DNA of 64,000 bases from Nocardiopsis alborubida (GTDB lineage: Bacteria > Actinomycetota > Actinomycetes > Streptosporangiales > Streptosporangiaceae): assembly GCF_012396365.1 (NCBI RefSeq), contig NZ_JAAXPG010000024.1, positions 1 through 64,000 on the forward strand. Reading direction: 5' to 3'. This document shows, one piece after another, positions 43,951-52,275 of the stretch. A program made the translations under genes and the position numbers. The first letter of the stretch is position 1. Each line of letters starts with the position of its first letter. The notes below the pieces were generated by a model. The model made no database searches. It was not told the origin of the DNA and saw nothing but the letters and a program-made list of their open reading frames with translations.

Positions 43951-45528
43951 ATGCGATCACGTCCTCCACTCCCGAATCGTTCCCGGCGCCTCACGACCGG
44001 GCTCGCCGCGGCCGCCACGGCCGTACTCCTCCCGCTCGCCGGATGCGCCTCCGCCTCTCCCCCACCGGGCTCCGGCACGGACGCGGACCTCGGCGCCTAC
44101 CTGGAACAAGAGCTCGACTGGGGCGGATGCGAGGGCACCGCGACGAGCGCGGCGGACGCCGAGCTGTTCGCGAACCCGGAGCTCGAGTGCGCCTCGGTCG
44201 AGGTGCCGCTCGACTACGACGAGCCGGACGGGGAGAGGGCGCGGGTCGCGCTCCTGCGCCTGCCCGCCACGGGCGAGGCCGAGGGCTCGTTGCTGATCAA
44301 CCCGGGAGGCCCCGGAGGCTCCGGCACCACCCTCGTCGCGTCCACCCTGCCGCTGTGGCAGGCCAGCCCCGTCGCCGAGCGTTTCGACATCGTCGGCTTC
44401 GACCCGCGCGGGGTCGGGTCGTCTACTCCCGCTCTCGACTGCTACACCGACGAGGAGTACGACGCGGGCGACGCGCTGCGGTTCGGCGTGGTGTACGAGG
44501 TCACGAGCACTGAGCAGGCGGCCGAGATCGCGCAGCGCTGCGCCGACGGCTCCGGCGGCGTCGAGAACCTCGTCAACGCCGGGTCGACGAACGTCGTGCG
44601 CGACATGGACCTCATACGCGAGGTGCTCGGCGACGAGAAGCTCACCTACCTCGGCTACAGCTACGGCTCCAAGCTCGGCGCCATGTACGCCGCGACCTAC
44701 CCCGACAAGGTCCGTGCGATCGTGCTCGACGGCGCCGTCCCGCCCGACCAGACGGCGAGCGAGTTCCGCATCTCCCAGTTCACCGGCATGCAGGCCCGGT
44801 TCGACGACCTCGCCGCGCTCTGCGCCGAATCACCCGGCTGCGTACTCGGTGCCGATCCCGCGGCTGCGAACGATCGCCTGCACGAGATCGTCCAGCCGAT
44901 CATCGAGACACCAGCGGCGACCGCCGATGGCCGAGCCCTCAACGTCTGGGACGTCTACCTCGCCATCTCCGGCGGCCTGTACTCGGAGGCAAGCTGGCCC
45001 GACGTCATCTCCGCCCTGACCGCGCTCGAGGCAGGGAACCCCGACGAGATGCTCGCCCTGCGCGACGCCTTCTACGCCCGCACGCCGGACGGCGCCTACG
45101 GCCTGGACACCGACACGAACCTCGCCGTGCGCTGCATGGACTGGCCCCGCCTGACGCCGGAGGAACAGACCGCGCTCGCACGCGAGCTCGGGGAGGCCGC
45201 GCCGATGTTCGACCTCGACGTGTTCACGGCGGGGAACTACCACAGCGAATGCGAGGCGTGGCCCGCACCGCCCATGAGCGACGAGCCCTGGCTCGCCGAT
45301 GTCGAAGGCCTCCCCGAGACCCTCGTCGTGTCGGTCACCGGCGATCCGGCCACGCCGCACGAGGGCGGCATCGCGATGGCGCGAGCTCTCGACGCAAGCC
45401 TGCTCACCGTCGACGGCAAGCAGCACGGCGCCTACCTCCTCGGTGGTAGCGAGTGCGTCGACGACGTGGTCGACGCGTATCTCCTCGACCTCGAATCCCC
45501 GCCCGCCGACGCCCGCTGCAGCCTTTGA
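43951..45528 (+). CDS. Secreted lipoprotein peptidase (tripeptidyl aminopeptidase-like)
   Basis: A 525-residue alpha/beta hydrolase of the SlpD/SlpE, S33-type tripeptidyl aminopeptidase family. Signal peptide and lipobox LAGC with Cys at residue 32, so it is anchored outside the membrane. Oxyanion region LLINPGGPGGSG (~113-124), FDPRGVGSS, nucleophile GYSYGS (Ser ~236), and a C-terminal TAP-like domain with VTGDPATPHEGGIAMA and the histidine of GKQHGAYL. It trims tripeptides from extracellular proteins or peptides. Confidence 0.93.
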   Translation: MRSRPPLPNRSRRLTTGLAAAATAVLLPLAGCASASPPPGSGTDADLGAYLEQELDWGGCEGTATSAADAELFANPELECASVEVPLDYDEPDGERARVALLRLPATGEAEGSLLINPGGPGGSGTTLVASTLPLWQASPVAERFDIVGFDPRGVGSSTPALDCYTDEEYDAGDALRFGVVYEVTSTEQAAEIAQRCADGSGGVENLVNAGSTNVVRDMDLIREVLGDEKLTYLGYSYGSKLGAMYAATYPDKVRAIVLDGAVPPDQTASEFRISQFTGMQARFDDLAALCAESPGCVLGADPAAANDRLHEIVQPIIETPAATADGRALNVWDVYLAISGGLYSEASWPDVISALTALEAGNPDEMLALRDAFYARTPDGAYGLDTDTNLAVRCMDWPRLTPEEQTALARELGEAAPMFDLDVFTAGNYHSECEAWPAPPMSDEPWLADVEGLPETLVVSVTGDPATPHEGGIAMARALDASLLTVDGKQHGAYLLGGSECVDDVVDAYLLDLESPPADARCSL

Positions 45529-45704
45529 CACGCTCGGCTCCGGCGACGATGCCGGCCCGGCCGGTCCTGGTGACTCGCGGGTCTGACCCGATACGCCGCA
45601 TACCGGTTCGCGACCTTGACGCGGATGGGCGGGTGTGGATGACCGGCGGACCAGGAGATGGTCTGAACTGGGTGTCGCTCCCGAGACGGGCTCCGGGCCC
45701 GGCA

Positions 45705-45838
45705 TCACGTGCTGGCGGCGCCTGTGCCGCTGGCAGAACGCTGGTGCCGCTCTTCCTCCCCGGCCAGAGCACGTAGCCCACACCGGATCAGTTCACTGGT
45801 CGACTCCCCCGGCCTCTTCAGGCGTTCGACAGGCCCTG
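45705..45838 (-). pseudogene. ParD-like ribbon-helix-helix antitoxin remnant
   Basis: Reading leftward the sequence gives VERLKRPGESTSELIRCGLR ALAGEEERHQRS and a stop at 45705. The STSELIRxGLRxLxxEEER pattern is the second half of ParD/CopG ribbon-helix-helix antitoxins. The N-terminal beta-strand and any start codon are missing (the sequence runs into the fahA terminator), and no ParE/RelE toxin follows in 45529-45704. A truncated leftover. Confidence 0.5.
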
Positions 45839-45863
45839 GGCACCGGCCCGCACATGCGCAGAA

Positions 45864-45900
45864 CGGCCCCGCGCGCCCTCGGGGAGGGTGCGCGGGGCCG
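45864..45900 (-). terminator. Strong hairpin after fahA
   Basis: 17-bp arms (45864-45880 and 45884-45900, CGGCCCCGCGCG... / ...CGCGGGGCCG, one G-T pair) with a 3-nt loop, 10 nt past the fahA stop. Ends the homogentisate operon. Confidence 0.85.
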
Positions 45901-45910
45901 TGCCGGGACC

Positions 45911-47125
45911 TCAGCGGGCGGGGAGGATCCTGCCGGTCACCTCGCCGAAGTGCACGGTGGTCCCGTCCGGCCCCGGCGCGGTGGCGGTGATGGTCACCTC
46001 GTCGCCGTCCTCCAGGAAGGTGCGCTCGGTGCCGTCGGGCAGGCTCAGCGGCTCCTTCCCGCTCCAGGTCAGCTCCAGGAAGCACCCCCGCTGCCCGCGT
46101 TCGGGGCCGCTGACCGTGCCGGAGGCGTACACGTCCCCGGTGCGCAGGGACGCCCCGTTGACGGTCATGTGCGCGAGCTGCTGGGCCGCCGTCCAGTACA
46201 TCTGCGAGAACGGCGGTGTGGAGACCAGGTGCCCGTTCAGCCGCACCTCCAGGCGCAGGTCCAGGCCCCCGGGCCCGCTCCCCCGCAGGTAGGGCAGCGG
46301 CTCGGGGTCCTGGGCGGGCTGCTCCACACGCGCGGACTCCAGCGCGGCCAGCGGCACGATCCACGGCGAGACCGACGTGGCGAACGACTTGCCCAGGAAC
46401 GGCCCCAGCGGCACGTACTCCCAGGCCTGGAGGTCGCGCGAGGACCAGTCGTTGAGCAGGAACACCCCGAACACGTGGTCGGCGAAGTCGTCCACCGCGA
46501 CGCGCTCGCCCATCTCGGTTCCGGTCCCGACGACGAAGCCCACCTCGGCCTCGATGTCCAGGCGGACCGAGGGCCCGAAGACGGGAGCGGGCTCGGTCGG
46601 CGGCTTGCGCTGGCCGGTGGGGCGCACGATGTCGGTCCCCGAGACCACGATGGTGCCCGAACGCCCGTGGTAGCCGATGGGCAGGTGCTTCCAGTTGGGG
46701 GTGAGGGGCTCCTGGTCGGGCCGGAACATGCGGCCGACGTTGCTGGCGTGGTGCTCGGAGGCGTAGAAGTCCACGTAGTCGGCGACGGTGAAGGGCAGGC
46801 GCATGCGCACGGACGCCCGGTCCACCAGGTGCGGGCGCACGGCCTCGGCGCGCGCGGGGTCGGTGAACCAGTCGGTGAGAGCGGCGCGCACCTGGTCCCA
46901 CACCGGCCGTCCGGCGGCCAGCAGGGCGTCCAGGCTGGGCCGGTCGACGGTGTCGGCGAAGGGCGCGTCCAGGGCGCGGGCCGCGGCCCCCAGGTCCAGG
47001 ACGTGGTCGCCGACGGCCACACCGGTGCGAGGCGCGGGATCGTCGTCGGTGCCGAACACGCCGTAGGGCAGGGTGGCCAGGCCGAACTGCGCGTCCGGGG
47101 CGAGGTCGAGCCAGCTGTCGGGCAT
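45911..47125 (-). CDS. fahA: Fumarylacetoacetase
   Basis: A 404-residue fumarylacetoacetate hydrolase, the last step of tyrosine/homogentisate breakdown (fumarylacetoacetate to fumarate plus acetoacetate). Both parts of the enzyme are present: N-terminal SH3-like domain (~1-105) and the catalytic FAH domain with DFYASEHHASNVGRMFR, PIGYHGRSGTIV, EAEVGFVVG and NDWSSRDLQAWEYVPLGPFL, which hold the metal and catalytic Asp/Glu/His residues. Full family length. Last gene of the leftward operon, separated from the preceding gene by 143 bp of degenerate repeats. Ribosome site weak. Confidence 0.96.
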   Translation of the reverse strand: MPDSWLDLAPDAQFGLATLPYGVFGTDDDPAPRTGVAVGDHVLDLGAAARALDAPFADTVDRPSLDALLAAGRPVWDQVRAALTDWFTDPARAEAVRPHLVDRASVRMRLPFTVADYVDFYASEHHASNVGRMFRPDQEPLTPNWKHLPIGYHGRSGTIVVSGTDIVRPTGQRKPPTEPAPVFGPSVRLDIEAEVGFVVGTGTEMGERVAVDDFADHVFGVFLLNDWSSRDLQAWEYVPLGPFLGKSFATSVSPWIVPLAALESARVEQPAQDPEPLPYLRGSGPGGLDLRLEVRLNGHLVSTPPFSQMYWTAAQQLAHMTVNGASLRTGDVYASGTVSGPERGQRGCFLELTWSGKEPLSLPDGTERTFLEDGDEVTITATAPGPDGTTVHFGEVTGRILPAR

Positions 47126-47135
47126 GGCGTTCGCT

Positions 47136-47250
47136 TTCTTGGAGTGGACGGTTTCTCGAAGCGGGGGGCTCGTGAGGCGGTCGGGTTCTGGAGCGAGCAG
47201 GTTCTCGGAGCGGGCGGAGCCCTGAAGCGGGCAGGTCCTTGAGCGGACAG
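47136..47250. repeat. Degenerate tandem 16-18-nt repeats in the operon gap
   Basis: Five or six imperfect units of the form GTTCT-GGAGCGGGCAG (e.g. GTTCTGGAGCGAGCAG, GTTCTCGGAGCGGGCGG, GTCCTTGAGCGGACAG on the plus strand) fill the space between the 47269 gene and fahA. They are not coding in either gene frame. Purpose unknown; may affect mRNA folding or stem from slippage. Confidence 0.65.
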
Positions 47251-47268
47251 GCCCCGGGACCGGAGGCT

Positions 47269-48117
47269 TCAGCGGGCGCGGGAGGCGGGCAGCGCCCCGA
47301 GCACGACCAGGTCCTCCAGGGGCTCGGTGACGCTGCACGTGCCGAAGGAGCGGAACCGGCCGCGCACCCGCTCGATCTCCTCGTCGGTGAGCTTGGCGGC
47401 CAGGGCCGCCAGGCGAGGGCCGTCGCGGTCGGCCAGCACGAGGGCGGCCTCCCGTTCGGAGACCCCGTCGAGCAGGGCCGCGGTGGCCAGCAGCACGTTG
47501 AGGAAACCGTGCTGTTCGAAGCCCTCGGCGGTGGTGTGGCGGACGGCGTGGTGGAGCCCGGCCGTGCACTTGAAGGGCACGTCCAGCTCCACGGCCGCGT
47601 GCAGGAACTCGGCCAGCTCCTCCTCGCTGGGATGGGCCTCGGCGGTGAGGCCCCCGGTGCGGAACTTGGCGCTGTGGCCGGTGCCCGCCAGGGACCGCAG
47701 TTCGGCGGGCACGTCCCCCTGGCGGGAGACCTCCACGAACCCCTCGGCTCCCTCGGGCAGGTGCTCGGTCAGCCGCGCGGCGGCCTCGGCGGCCGTCCCG
47801 GGCGCGGCGGCGGCCTCCACCCCGGCCAGGCGCAGCGCCGGGTCGGCGGTCGCGGCCGCCACGGCGGGGGCGATCCCCTCGGCGCCGCCGGGGACGGTGA
47901 CCACGACCGCGAGCGGGCCGTGGCCCGTCTCCTCACGCGCCAGGACTGCGCTCAGTTCGCCCACGCGGGCGTCGGAGACCAGGAACGGGCCGACGTACTC
48001 GGCGCGCGGTCCGGCCCGGTGGGCGCGGTGGGCGGGCAGCGCCCCGCCCATGGGGGCGTTGCCGGGCGGGAAGAGCGCGGCGTCGTCGAACAGGCCGCGG
48101 TACAGCAGCGCGCTCAC
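47269..48117 (-). CDS. Uncharacterised protein of the homogentisate operon
   Basis: A 282-residue cytoplasmic protein whose GTG overlaps the hmgA stop (GTGA), so it is co-translated with homogentisate dioxygenase. Notable conserved-looking parts: FDDAALFPPGNAPM at the N-terminus, AEYVGPFLVSDARV, a central alternating beta/alpha pattern suggesting a TIM-like barrel, HSAKFRTGG, and VPFKCTAGLHHAVRHT followed by HGFLNVLLATAALL. Lys, Cys and the HH pair are candidate active-site residues. I do not recognise a named family. Position between the dioxygenase and fumarylacetoacetase, with no maleylacetoacetate isomerase in the operon, makes an isomerase or related role a reasonable guess only. Confidence 0.85.
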   Translation of the reverse strand: MSALLYRGLFDDAALFPPGNAPMGGALPAHRAHRAGPRAEYVGPFLVSDARVGELSAVLAREETGHGPLAVVVTVPGGAEGIAPAVAAATADPALRLAGVEAAAAPGTAAEAAARLTEHLPEGAEGFVEVSRQGDVPAELRSLAGTGHSAKFRTGGLTAEAHPSEEELAEFLHAAVELDVPFKCTAGLHHAVRHTTAEGFEQHGFLNVLLATAALLDGVSEREAALVLADRDGPRLAALAAKLTDEEIERVRGRFRSFGTCSVTEPLEDLVVLGALPASRAR

Positions 48118-49322
48118 CGGCGCTCCCTCCGTCCCCCGGCCCAGGTCCAGGCGTAGGTTCCGTCGTCGCTGGCCAGGCCGCCCTCGCCCAGGTCGAGCGG
48201 GCGGAAGGTGTCGACCATGACGGCGAGTTCGTCGAAGGCCTCGGCGCCGATGCTGCGCTCGTAGGCGCCGGGCTGGGGTCCGTGGGAGTGACCGCCGGGG
48301 TGCAGGGAGATGGAGCCCTGGCCGATCCCCGATCCCTTGCGGGCCTCGTAGTCGCCCCCGCAGTAGAACATGACCTCGTCGGAGTCCACGTTGGAGTGGT
48401 AGTAGGGCACCGGGATGGCGCCGGGGTGGTAGTCCACCTTGCGCGGCACGAAGTTGCAGATGACGAAGTTGTGGCCCTCGAACACCTGGTGCACGGGCGG
48501 CGGCTGGTGGACGCGGCCGGTGATGGGCTGGAAGTCGGCGACGTTGAAGACGTAGGGGTACAGGCACCCGTCCCAGCCCACGACGTCGAAGGGGTGGGTG
48601 GGGTAGGTGTAGCGGGTGCCGGAGATGCCCCCGGGGCCGTCGCCGCGGTGCTTGATGAGCACGTCGACGTTCTCTCCCTCGGCCAGCAGCGGCTCCGAGG
48701 GCCCGCGCAGGTCGCGCTCGCAGTAGGGGGCGTGCTCCAGGAACTGCCCGTAGCGGGACAGGTAGCGCTTGGGCGGGGCGATGTGGCTGTTGGCCTCCAC
48801 CGCGTAGGCGCGCAGGGGCTGGTCGCCGGTGGGCACCCAGCGGTGGGTGGTGGCGCGCGGCAGGATGACGTAGTCGCCCCGGCCGACCTCCAGCAGGCCG
48901 AAGACGGTCTCCACGCGGGCGGTGCCCGACTCCACGTACACGCACTCGTCGCCGATGCCGTTGCGGTACAGCTCGGAGGGCGCCCCGGCGACCACGTAGG
49001 AGATGCGCACGTCGTCGTTGCCCAGGACCAGGCGGCGCGACTCGACGACGTCGGCGGCCTTCCACTCCTGGTCGGAGAAGAGGTCGTGCAGCTTCAGGTG
49101 GCGGGGCACCATCGGGGCGTTGCGGGTGCGGGTCTGGTCGGGGACCTCCCACTCGGCGGCGTCGACGATGGCCGAGGGGATCGCGCGGTGGTAGAGCAGC
49201 GAGGAGTCGGCGGAGAAGCCCTCCTCCCCCATCAGCTCCTCGTAGTACAGGCCGCCCTCGGGGGTGCGGTGCTGGGTGTGGCGGGTGCGGGGCACCTCGC
49301 CGACCTGGCGGTAGTAGGCCAT
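48114..49322 (-). CDS. hmgA: Homogentisate 1,2-dioxygenase
   Basis: A 402-residue ring-cleaving dioxygenase that converts homogentisate to maleylacetoacetate with O2 and Fe(II). Seen: N-terminal RTRHTQHRTPEGGLYYEELM, cupin-like core RLVLGNDDVRISYVVAGAP, LPRATTHRW, and the C-terminal iron-site region HQVFEGHNFVICNFVPR, DYHPGAIPVPYYHSNVDSDE and LHPGGHSHGPQPGAYE with the expected His/His/Glu ligands. Slightly shorter than the ~435-residue human/Pseudomonas forms and typical of actinobacterial ones. Starts 36 nt after the FAD hydroxylase stop. Confidence 0.96.
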   Translation of the reverse strand: MAYYRQVGEVPRTRHTQHRTPEGGLYYEELMGEEGFSADSSLLYHRAIPSAIVDAAEWEVPDQTRTRNAPMVPRHLKLHDLFSDQEWKAADVVESRRLVLGNDDVRISYVVAGAPSELYRNGIGDECVYVESGTARVETVFGLLEVGRGDYVILPRATTHRWVPTGDQPLRAYAVEANSHIAPPKRYLSRYGQFLEHAPYCERDLRGPSEPLLAEGENVDVLIKHRGDGPGGISGTRYTYPTHPFDVVGWDGCLYPYVFNVADFQPITGRVHQPPPVHQVFEGHNFVICNFVPRKVDYHPGAIPVPYYHSNVDSDEVMFYCGGDYEARKGSGIGQGSISLHPGGHSHGPQPGAYERSIGAEAFDELAVMVDTFRPLDLGEGGLASDDGTYAWTWAGGRRERR

Positions 49323-49358
49323 GGCGGTGTTGTCCCTTCCGTGTGGAGTGGGTCCGGG

Positions 49359-51092
49359 TCAGGCGGTCGGGGCGGGTTCGTCGCCGCGCGGGTCGGGGGC
49401 GGCGGCCGCGGGACGCGCCGCCGTGGGAACCGTCGTGGCCGGAGCGAACCCCAGCGCGGTGCGCACGGCCGCGCGCACGGCGTCGGGGTTAGCGCCCGCG
49501 ACGACGGCGGCGACGTGGGCGTCGGGGCGCACCAGCCACACCTGTCCCGGTTCGGGGGCCAGTGCCCTGGTCAGCGCGCCGTTGGTGTCGATCCGGTCCA
49601 GGTACAGGGCGGTGACGGGCGCCGGGGTGACCCCGCGCGCGGCGGCGCGCACGCCCTCCAGGAACGCGTCGGGGTCGGTGCCGTCGGGGGCGGCGCCCAC
49701 CAGCAGGGTCAGGCCCTCGCGCAGCAGGGGGCGCAGGCGCGCGGGGGCGTCGGCGCCGGACAGGTCGCCGGACAGGTCGACGGGGGCGTCGGGCAGGACC
49801 ACCCCGGGACAGGGGGCGGGGGCCCGGCCGCGCGGGGGCCTGCCGCCGAAGGGCCGCTCGGGGCAGGGCGTGGTCAGGGACGAGTCGGTGTACCAGAAGG
49901 GTTCGGCCAGGCGCCCGGAGTCGACCCGGGTGCGGGCCGCCTCCTCGGTGAGGGCCGCTTCGAGCACGGCCAGGCGGGTGCGGTGCTCCTCCTCGTCCTG
50001 GGGGACGAGGAAGCGCATGGTGGCGCTGGTGACGTCGGCGTTCTCCAGGGCTGCGGCGTGGCGCTCGGCGTGGTAGCTCTCCAGGAGTTCATCGCCCGCC
50101 CATCCGGCCAGGACGTAGGCGATCTTCCAGGCGGCGTTCTCGGCGTCCTGGACCCCGGAGTTGAGGCCGCGGGCGCCGAAGGGGGCGACCAGGTGGGCGT
50201 TGTCGCCGAGCAGCAGGACTCGGCCCGCGCGCATGCGTTCGGCCACACGGGTGTGGAACCGGTAGACCGAGTGCCAGACGATCTCGTAGGGCCGCTCGCC
50301 GATGATCTGGCGGATGCGGGCCTCCAGTCGGCCGCTGGACTCCTCGGCGTCGAGGTCGAAGTCGGAGGGCACCTGCCAGTCGATGCGGTACACCGAGTCG
50401 GGGCAGGGGTGGATGAGCACCTGGCGGCCGGGGTTCCACTCGGGGTCGAAGTAGAAGCGGCGTTCGCGTTCCCATCCGGCGAGGTCGGCGCGGATGTCGC
50501 AGATGAGGAAGCGGTCGTCGAAGGTGGTGCCGTCGAAGGACAGGCCCAGGGCCTCGCGGACCACCCCGCCGTGGGCGCCCAGGCACGACAGCGCGTGGGA
50601 GCCGCGCAGGCGGACGGGCCCGTCGGGGGTGCGGCACTCGACGGTGACGCCGCGCGCGCCCTGGGAGAGGCCGGTGACCCGGTGGTTCCACAGGGTGCGC
50701 ACCCCGGCGGCGGTCAGGCGCTCGTCCAGGACCTGCTCGGTGCGGGACTGGGAGATGTTGACGAACGGCGGCAGGGGCGAGGCGCCCGGGTCGGGGAGGC
50801 GGACGGTGAACAGCTCGCTGTCGCGGTAGAAGGTGCGGGCGGTGTCCCAGGTCAGCCCTTCCTCGGCGATCCGCCCGGCGCCGAGCCAGTCCCAGACGTC
50901 GAGCACGTCGCGCTGCTGACAGATGGCCTTGGAGCCGACGGCGTCGCGTTCGGGGCGTGCGTCCACGACCAGTACGGGGACGCCCCGCCGGGCCAGCAGC
51001 AGGGCCGCGGTCTGGCCGACCGGGCCCGCGCCGAGCACCAGGACGGGGTCGGCGGCGGTGTCCGCGGGAGTGCGTGGAGCGGGGGGTCGCAT
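49359..51092 (-). CDS. FAD-dependent aromatic hydroxylase
   Basis: A 577-residue class A flavin monooxygenase: VLGAGPVGQTAALLLARRG (FAD/GxGxxG, ~18-36), DG/GD motif RVLLLGDNAHLVAPFGARGL (~285-305) and QDAENAAWKIAYVL; the C-terminal ~170 residues form the thioredoxin-like domain seen in MhpA/phenol hydroxylase types, with a Pro/Ala tail. Because it precedes hmgA in one operon, the simplest role is para-hydroxylation giving homogentisate, for example from 3-hydroxyphenylacetate; an MhpA-like or resorcinol-type hydroxylase is the alternative. Confidence 0.88.
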   Translation of the reverse strand: MRPPAPRTPADTAADPVLVLGAGPVGQTAALLLARRGVPVLVVDARPERDAVGSKAICQQRDVLDVWDWLGAGRIAEEGLTWDTARTFYRDSELFTVRLPDPGASPLPPFVNISQSRTEQVLDERLTAAGVRTLWNHRVTGLSQGARGVTVECRTPDGPVRLRGSHALSCLGAHGGVVREALGLSFDGTTFDDRFLICDIRADLAGWERERRFYFDPEWNPGRQVLIHPCPDSVYRIDWQVPSDFDLDAEESSGRLEARIRQIIGERPYEIVWHSVYRFHTRVAERMRAGRVLLLGDNAHLVAPFGARGLNSGVQDAENAAWKIAYVLAGWAGDELLESYHAERHAAALENADVTSATMRFLVPQDEEEHRTRLAVLEAALTEEAARTRVDSGRLAEPFWYTDSSLTTPCPERPFGGRPPRGRAPAPCPGVVLPDAPVDLSGDLSGADAPARLRPLLREGLTLLVGAAPDGTDPDAFLEGVRAAARGVTPAPVTALYLDRIDTNGALTRALAPEPGQVWLVRPDAHVAAVVAGANPDAVRAAVRTALGFAPATTVPTAARPAAAAPDPRGDEPAPTA

Positions 51093-51181
51093 CTGGTGGC
51101 TCCGTTCGGCGTGGGACGCCCCGTACGGGCGTGGGAGGGGTCGGGAATCGGTGGGCGGGGCGGCGGGGCGGCCGCGGCGGG

Positions 51182-52144
51182 TCAGCCCTGGAGCTGGTCC
51201 CAGACCTCGCGGTCGCGCTCGGCGGTCCAGATGACCGGGCGCTCGATGCCGGAGAACTCGTCCCACAGGCGGGAGACGTCGAAGGGCAGGCAGTGCTCGA
51301 AGATGGGCCAGTGGCCGTAGTCGTCGACGAGGGCGGCGTGGGTGGCCTCGAAGGCCTCCTTGAGGGTGCCGCCGCGTCCGTGGACGGCGCCGACCTCGCG
51401 GATCATGACGTCGAGGAAGCCGCGGGTCTGCTCGATGGCGGCGTCGACCTCCTCGCGGCCGCGGCTGACCGCGCCGCGCCCGCCGACGAGCATCTCGGCT
51501 TCCAGGGCCTTGACCCCGTCCAGGGTGGCCCCGGCCCAGTCGCGGTGGAAGGCGTCGCCCGTGTAGAGGGCGGCCTGGGCCTCGACGAGGTCACCGGCGA
51601 AGAGGATCCTCTGCTTGGGCAGCCAGGCGACGATGTCGCCCTCGGTGTGGCCGCGGCCGAAGTACTGCAGGACCAGCTCGCCGCGGTCGCCGCCCAGGTC
51701 GATGGTGGTGCGGTCGGCGAAGGTCTGGGTGGGCCAGGTCAGCCCGGGCACGGAGTCGGCGTCCTTGGCCAGACGGGGCATGCGGGCGAACTCGCTGGCC
51801 CAGTCCTCCTCGCCGCGCTCGCGGATGAGCTCGTGGGTCTTCTCGTGGGTCAGGATGATCTCGGCGTCGAAGGCGCTCGCGCCCAGGACGCGGACCGCGT
51901 GGTAGTGCGAGAGCACCAGGTAGCGGATCGGCTTGTCGGTGTGCTCGCGCAGCTTGGCGAGCCACTCCCCCGCGGCGGCGGGCGTGGCCAGGGCCTCGAA
52001 GGCCACGACGAAGTCCTCGCCCTCGATGGCGCCCACGTTCGGGTCGCCCTCGGCGGTGAGGGCGTAGACGCCGTCGGCCAGGACCTCCAGGGTCTGCTCC
52101 TTGGCCTCGGTGTCGGCGGATGAGGCGAACGGCTTGGCTGCCAT
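51182..52144 (-). CDS. MBL-fold protein with altered metal motif
   Basis: A 320-residue metallo-beta-lactamase-fold protein, first gene of the homogentisate operon. Where the family normally has HxHxDH it reads SHYHAVRVLGA (residues ~80-90), so the Asp-His pair of the second metal site is replaced by Val-Arg. Later positions GRGHTEGDIVAW and FAGDLVEAQAAL retain His and Asp ligands. Related sequences occur as unnamed MBL hydrolases in aromatic-degradation clusters. It may hydrolyse a lactone or thioester upstream of the hydroxylase, with one metal, or may be a non-canonical enzyme. Regulated from the MarR-facing promoter region. Confidence 0.88.
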   Translation of the reverse strand: MAAKPFASSADTEAKEQTLEVLADGVYALTAEGDPNVGAIEGEDFVVAFEALATPAAAGEWLAKLREHTDKPIRYLVLSHYHAVRVLGASAFDAEIILTHEKTHELIRERGEEDWASEFARMPRLAKDADSVPGLTWPTQTFADRTTIDLGGDRGELVLQYFGRGHTEGDIVAWLPKQRILFAGDLVEAQAALYTGDAFHRDWAGATLDGVKALEAEMLVGGRGAVSRGREEVDAAIEQTRGFLDVMIREVGAVHGRGGTLKEAFEATHAALVDDYGHWPIFEHCLPFDVSRLWDEFSGIERPVIWTAERDREVWDQLQG

Positions 52145-52189
52145 GGTCGGGCCCTTCACTCGCTCCGGGCGGCTGCCGCCGCCCAATTG

Positions 52190-52203
52190 ATCAAAGGTTT
52201 GAT
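52190..52203. promoter_or_regulatory. Palindrome ATCAAA-GG-TTTGAT
   Basis: Perfect 6-bp arms with a 2-bp centre, 46 bp upstream of the MBL start codon, in the gap shared with the divergent MarR gene. Fits a MarR-family operator. Confidence 0.6.
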
Positions 52204-52259
52204 GATCCTGACCATAACGTGCTCCGCGCCACAGGACCAAGAGGCGTGGAGCCCGTTAC

Positions 52260-52275
52260 TCTGTGATACAGATCA
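52260..52275. promoter_or_regulatory. CRP-like dyad TGTGAT-N4-ATCACA
   Basis: Perfect TGTGAT/ATCACA inverted repeat (TGTGATACAGATCACA) in the AT-rich part of the promoter region. This is the consensus half-site arrangement of CRP/FNR-family regulators and would allow nutritional control of the aromatic operon. Confidence 0.6.

Noticed and set aside
48282-51320. A 1012-codon open frame on the plus strand across the homogentisate operon
   Set aside because: It is antisense to hmgA and the FAD hydroxylase, both with clear catalytic motifs; its translation is low-complexity Gly/Val/Asp.
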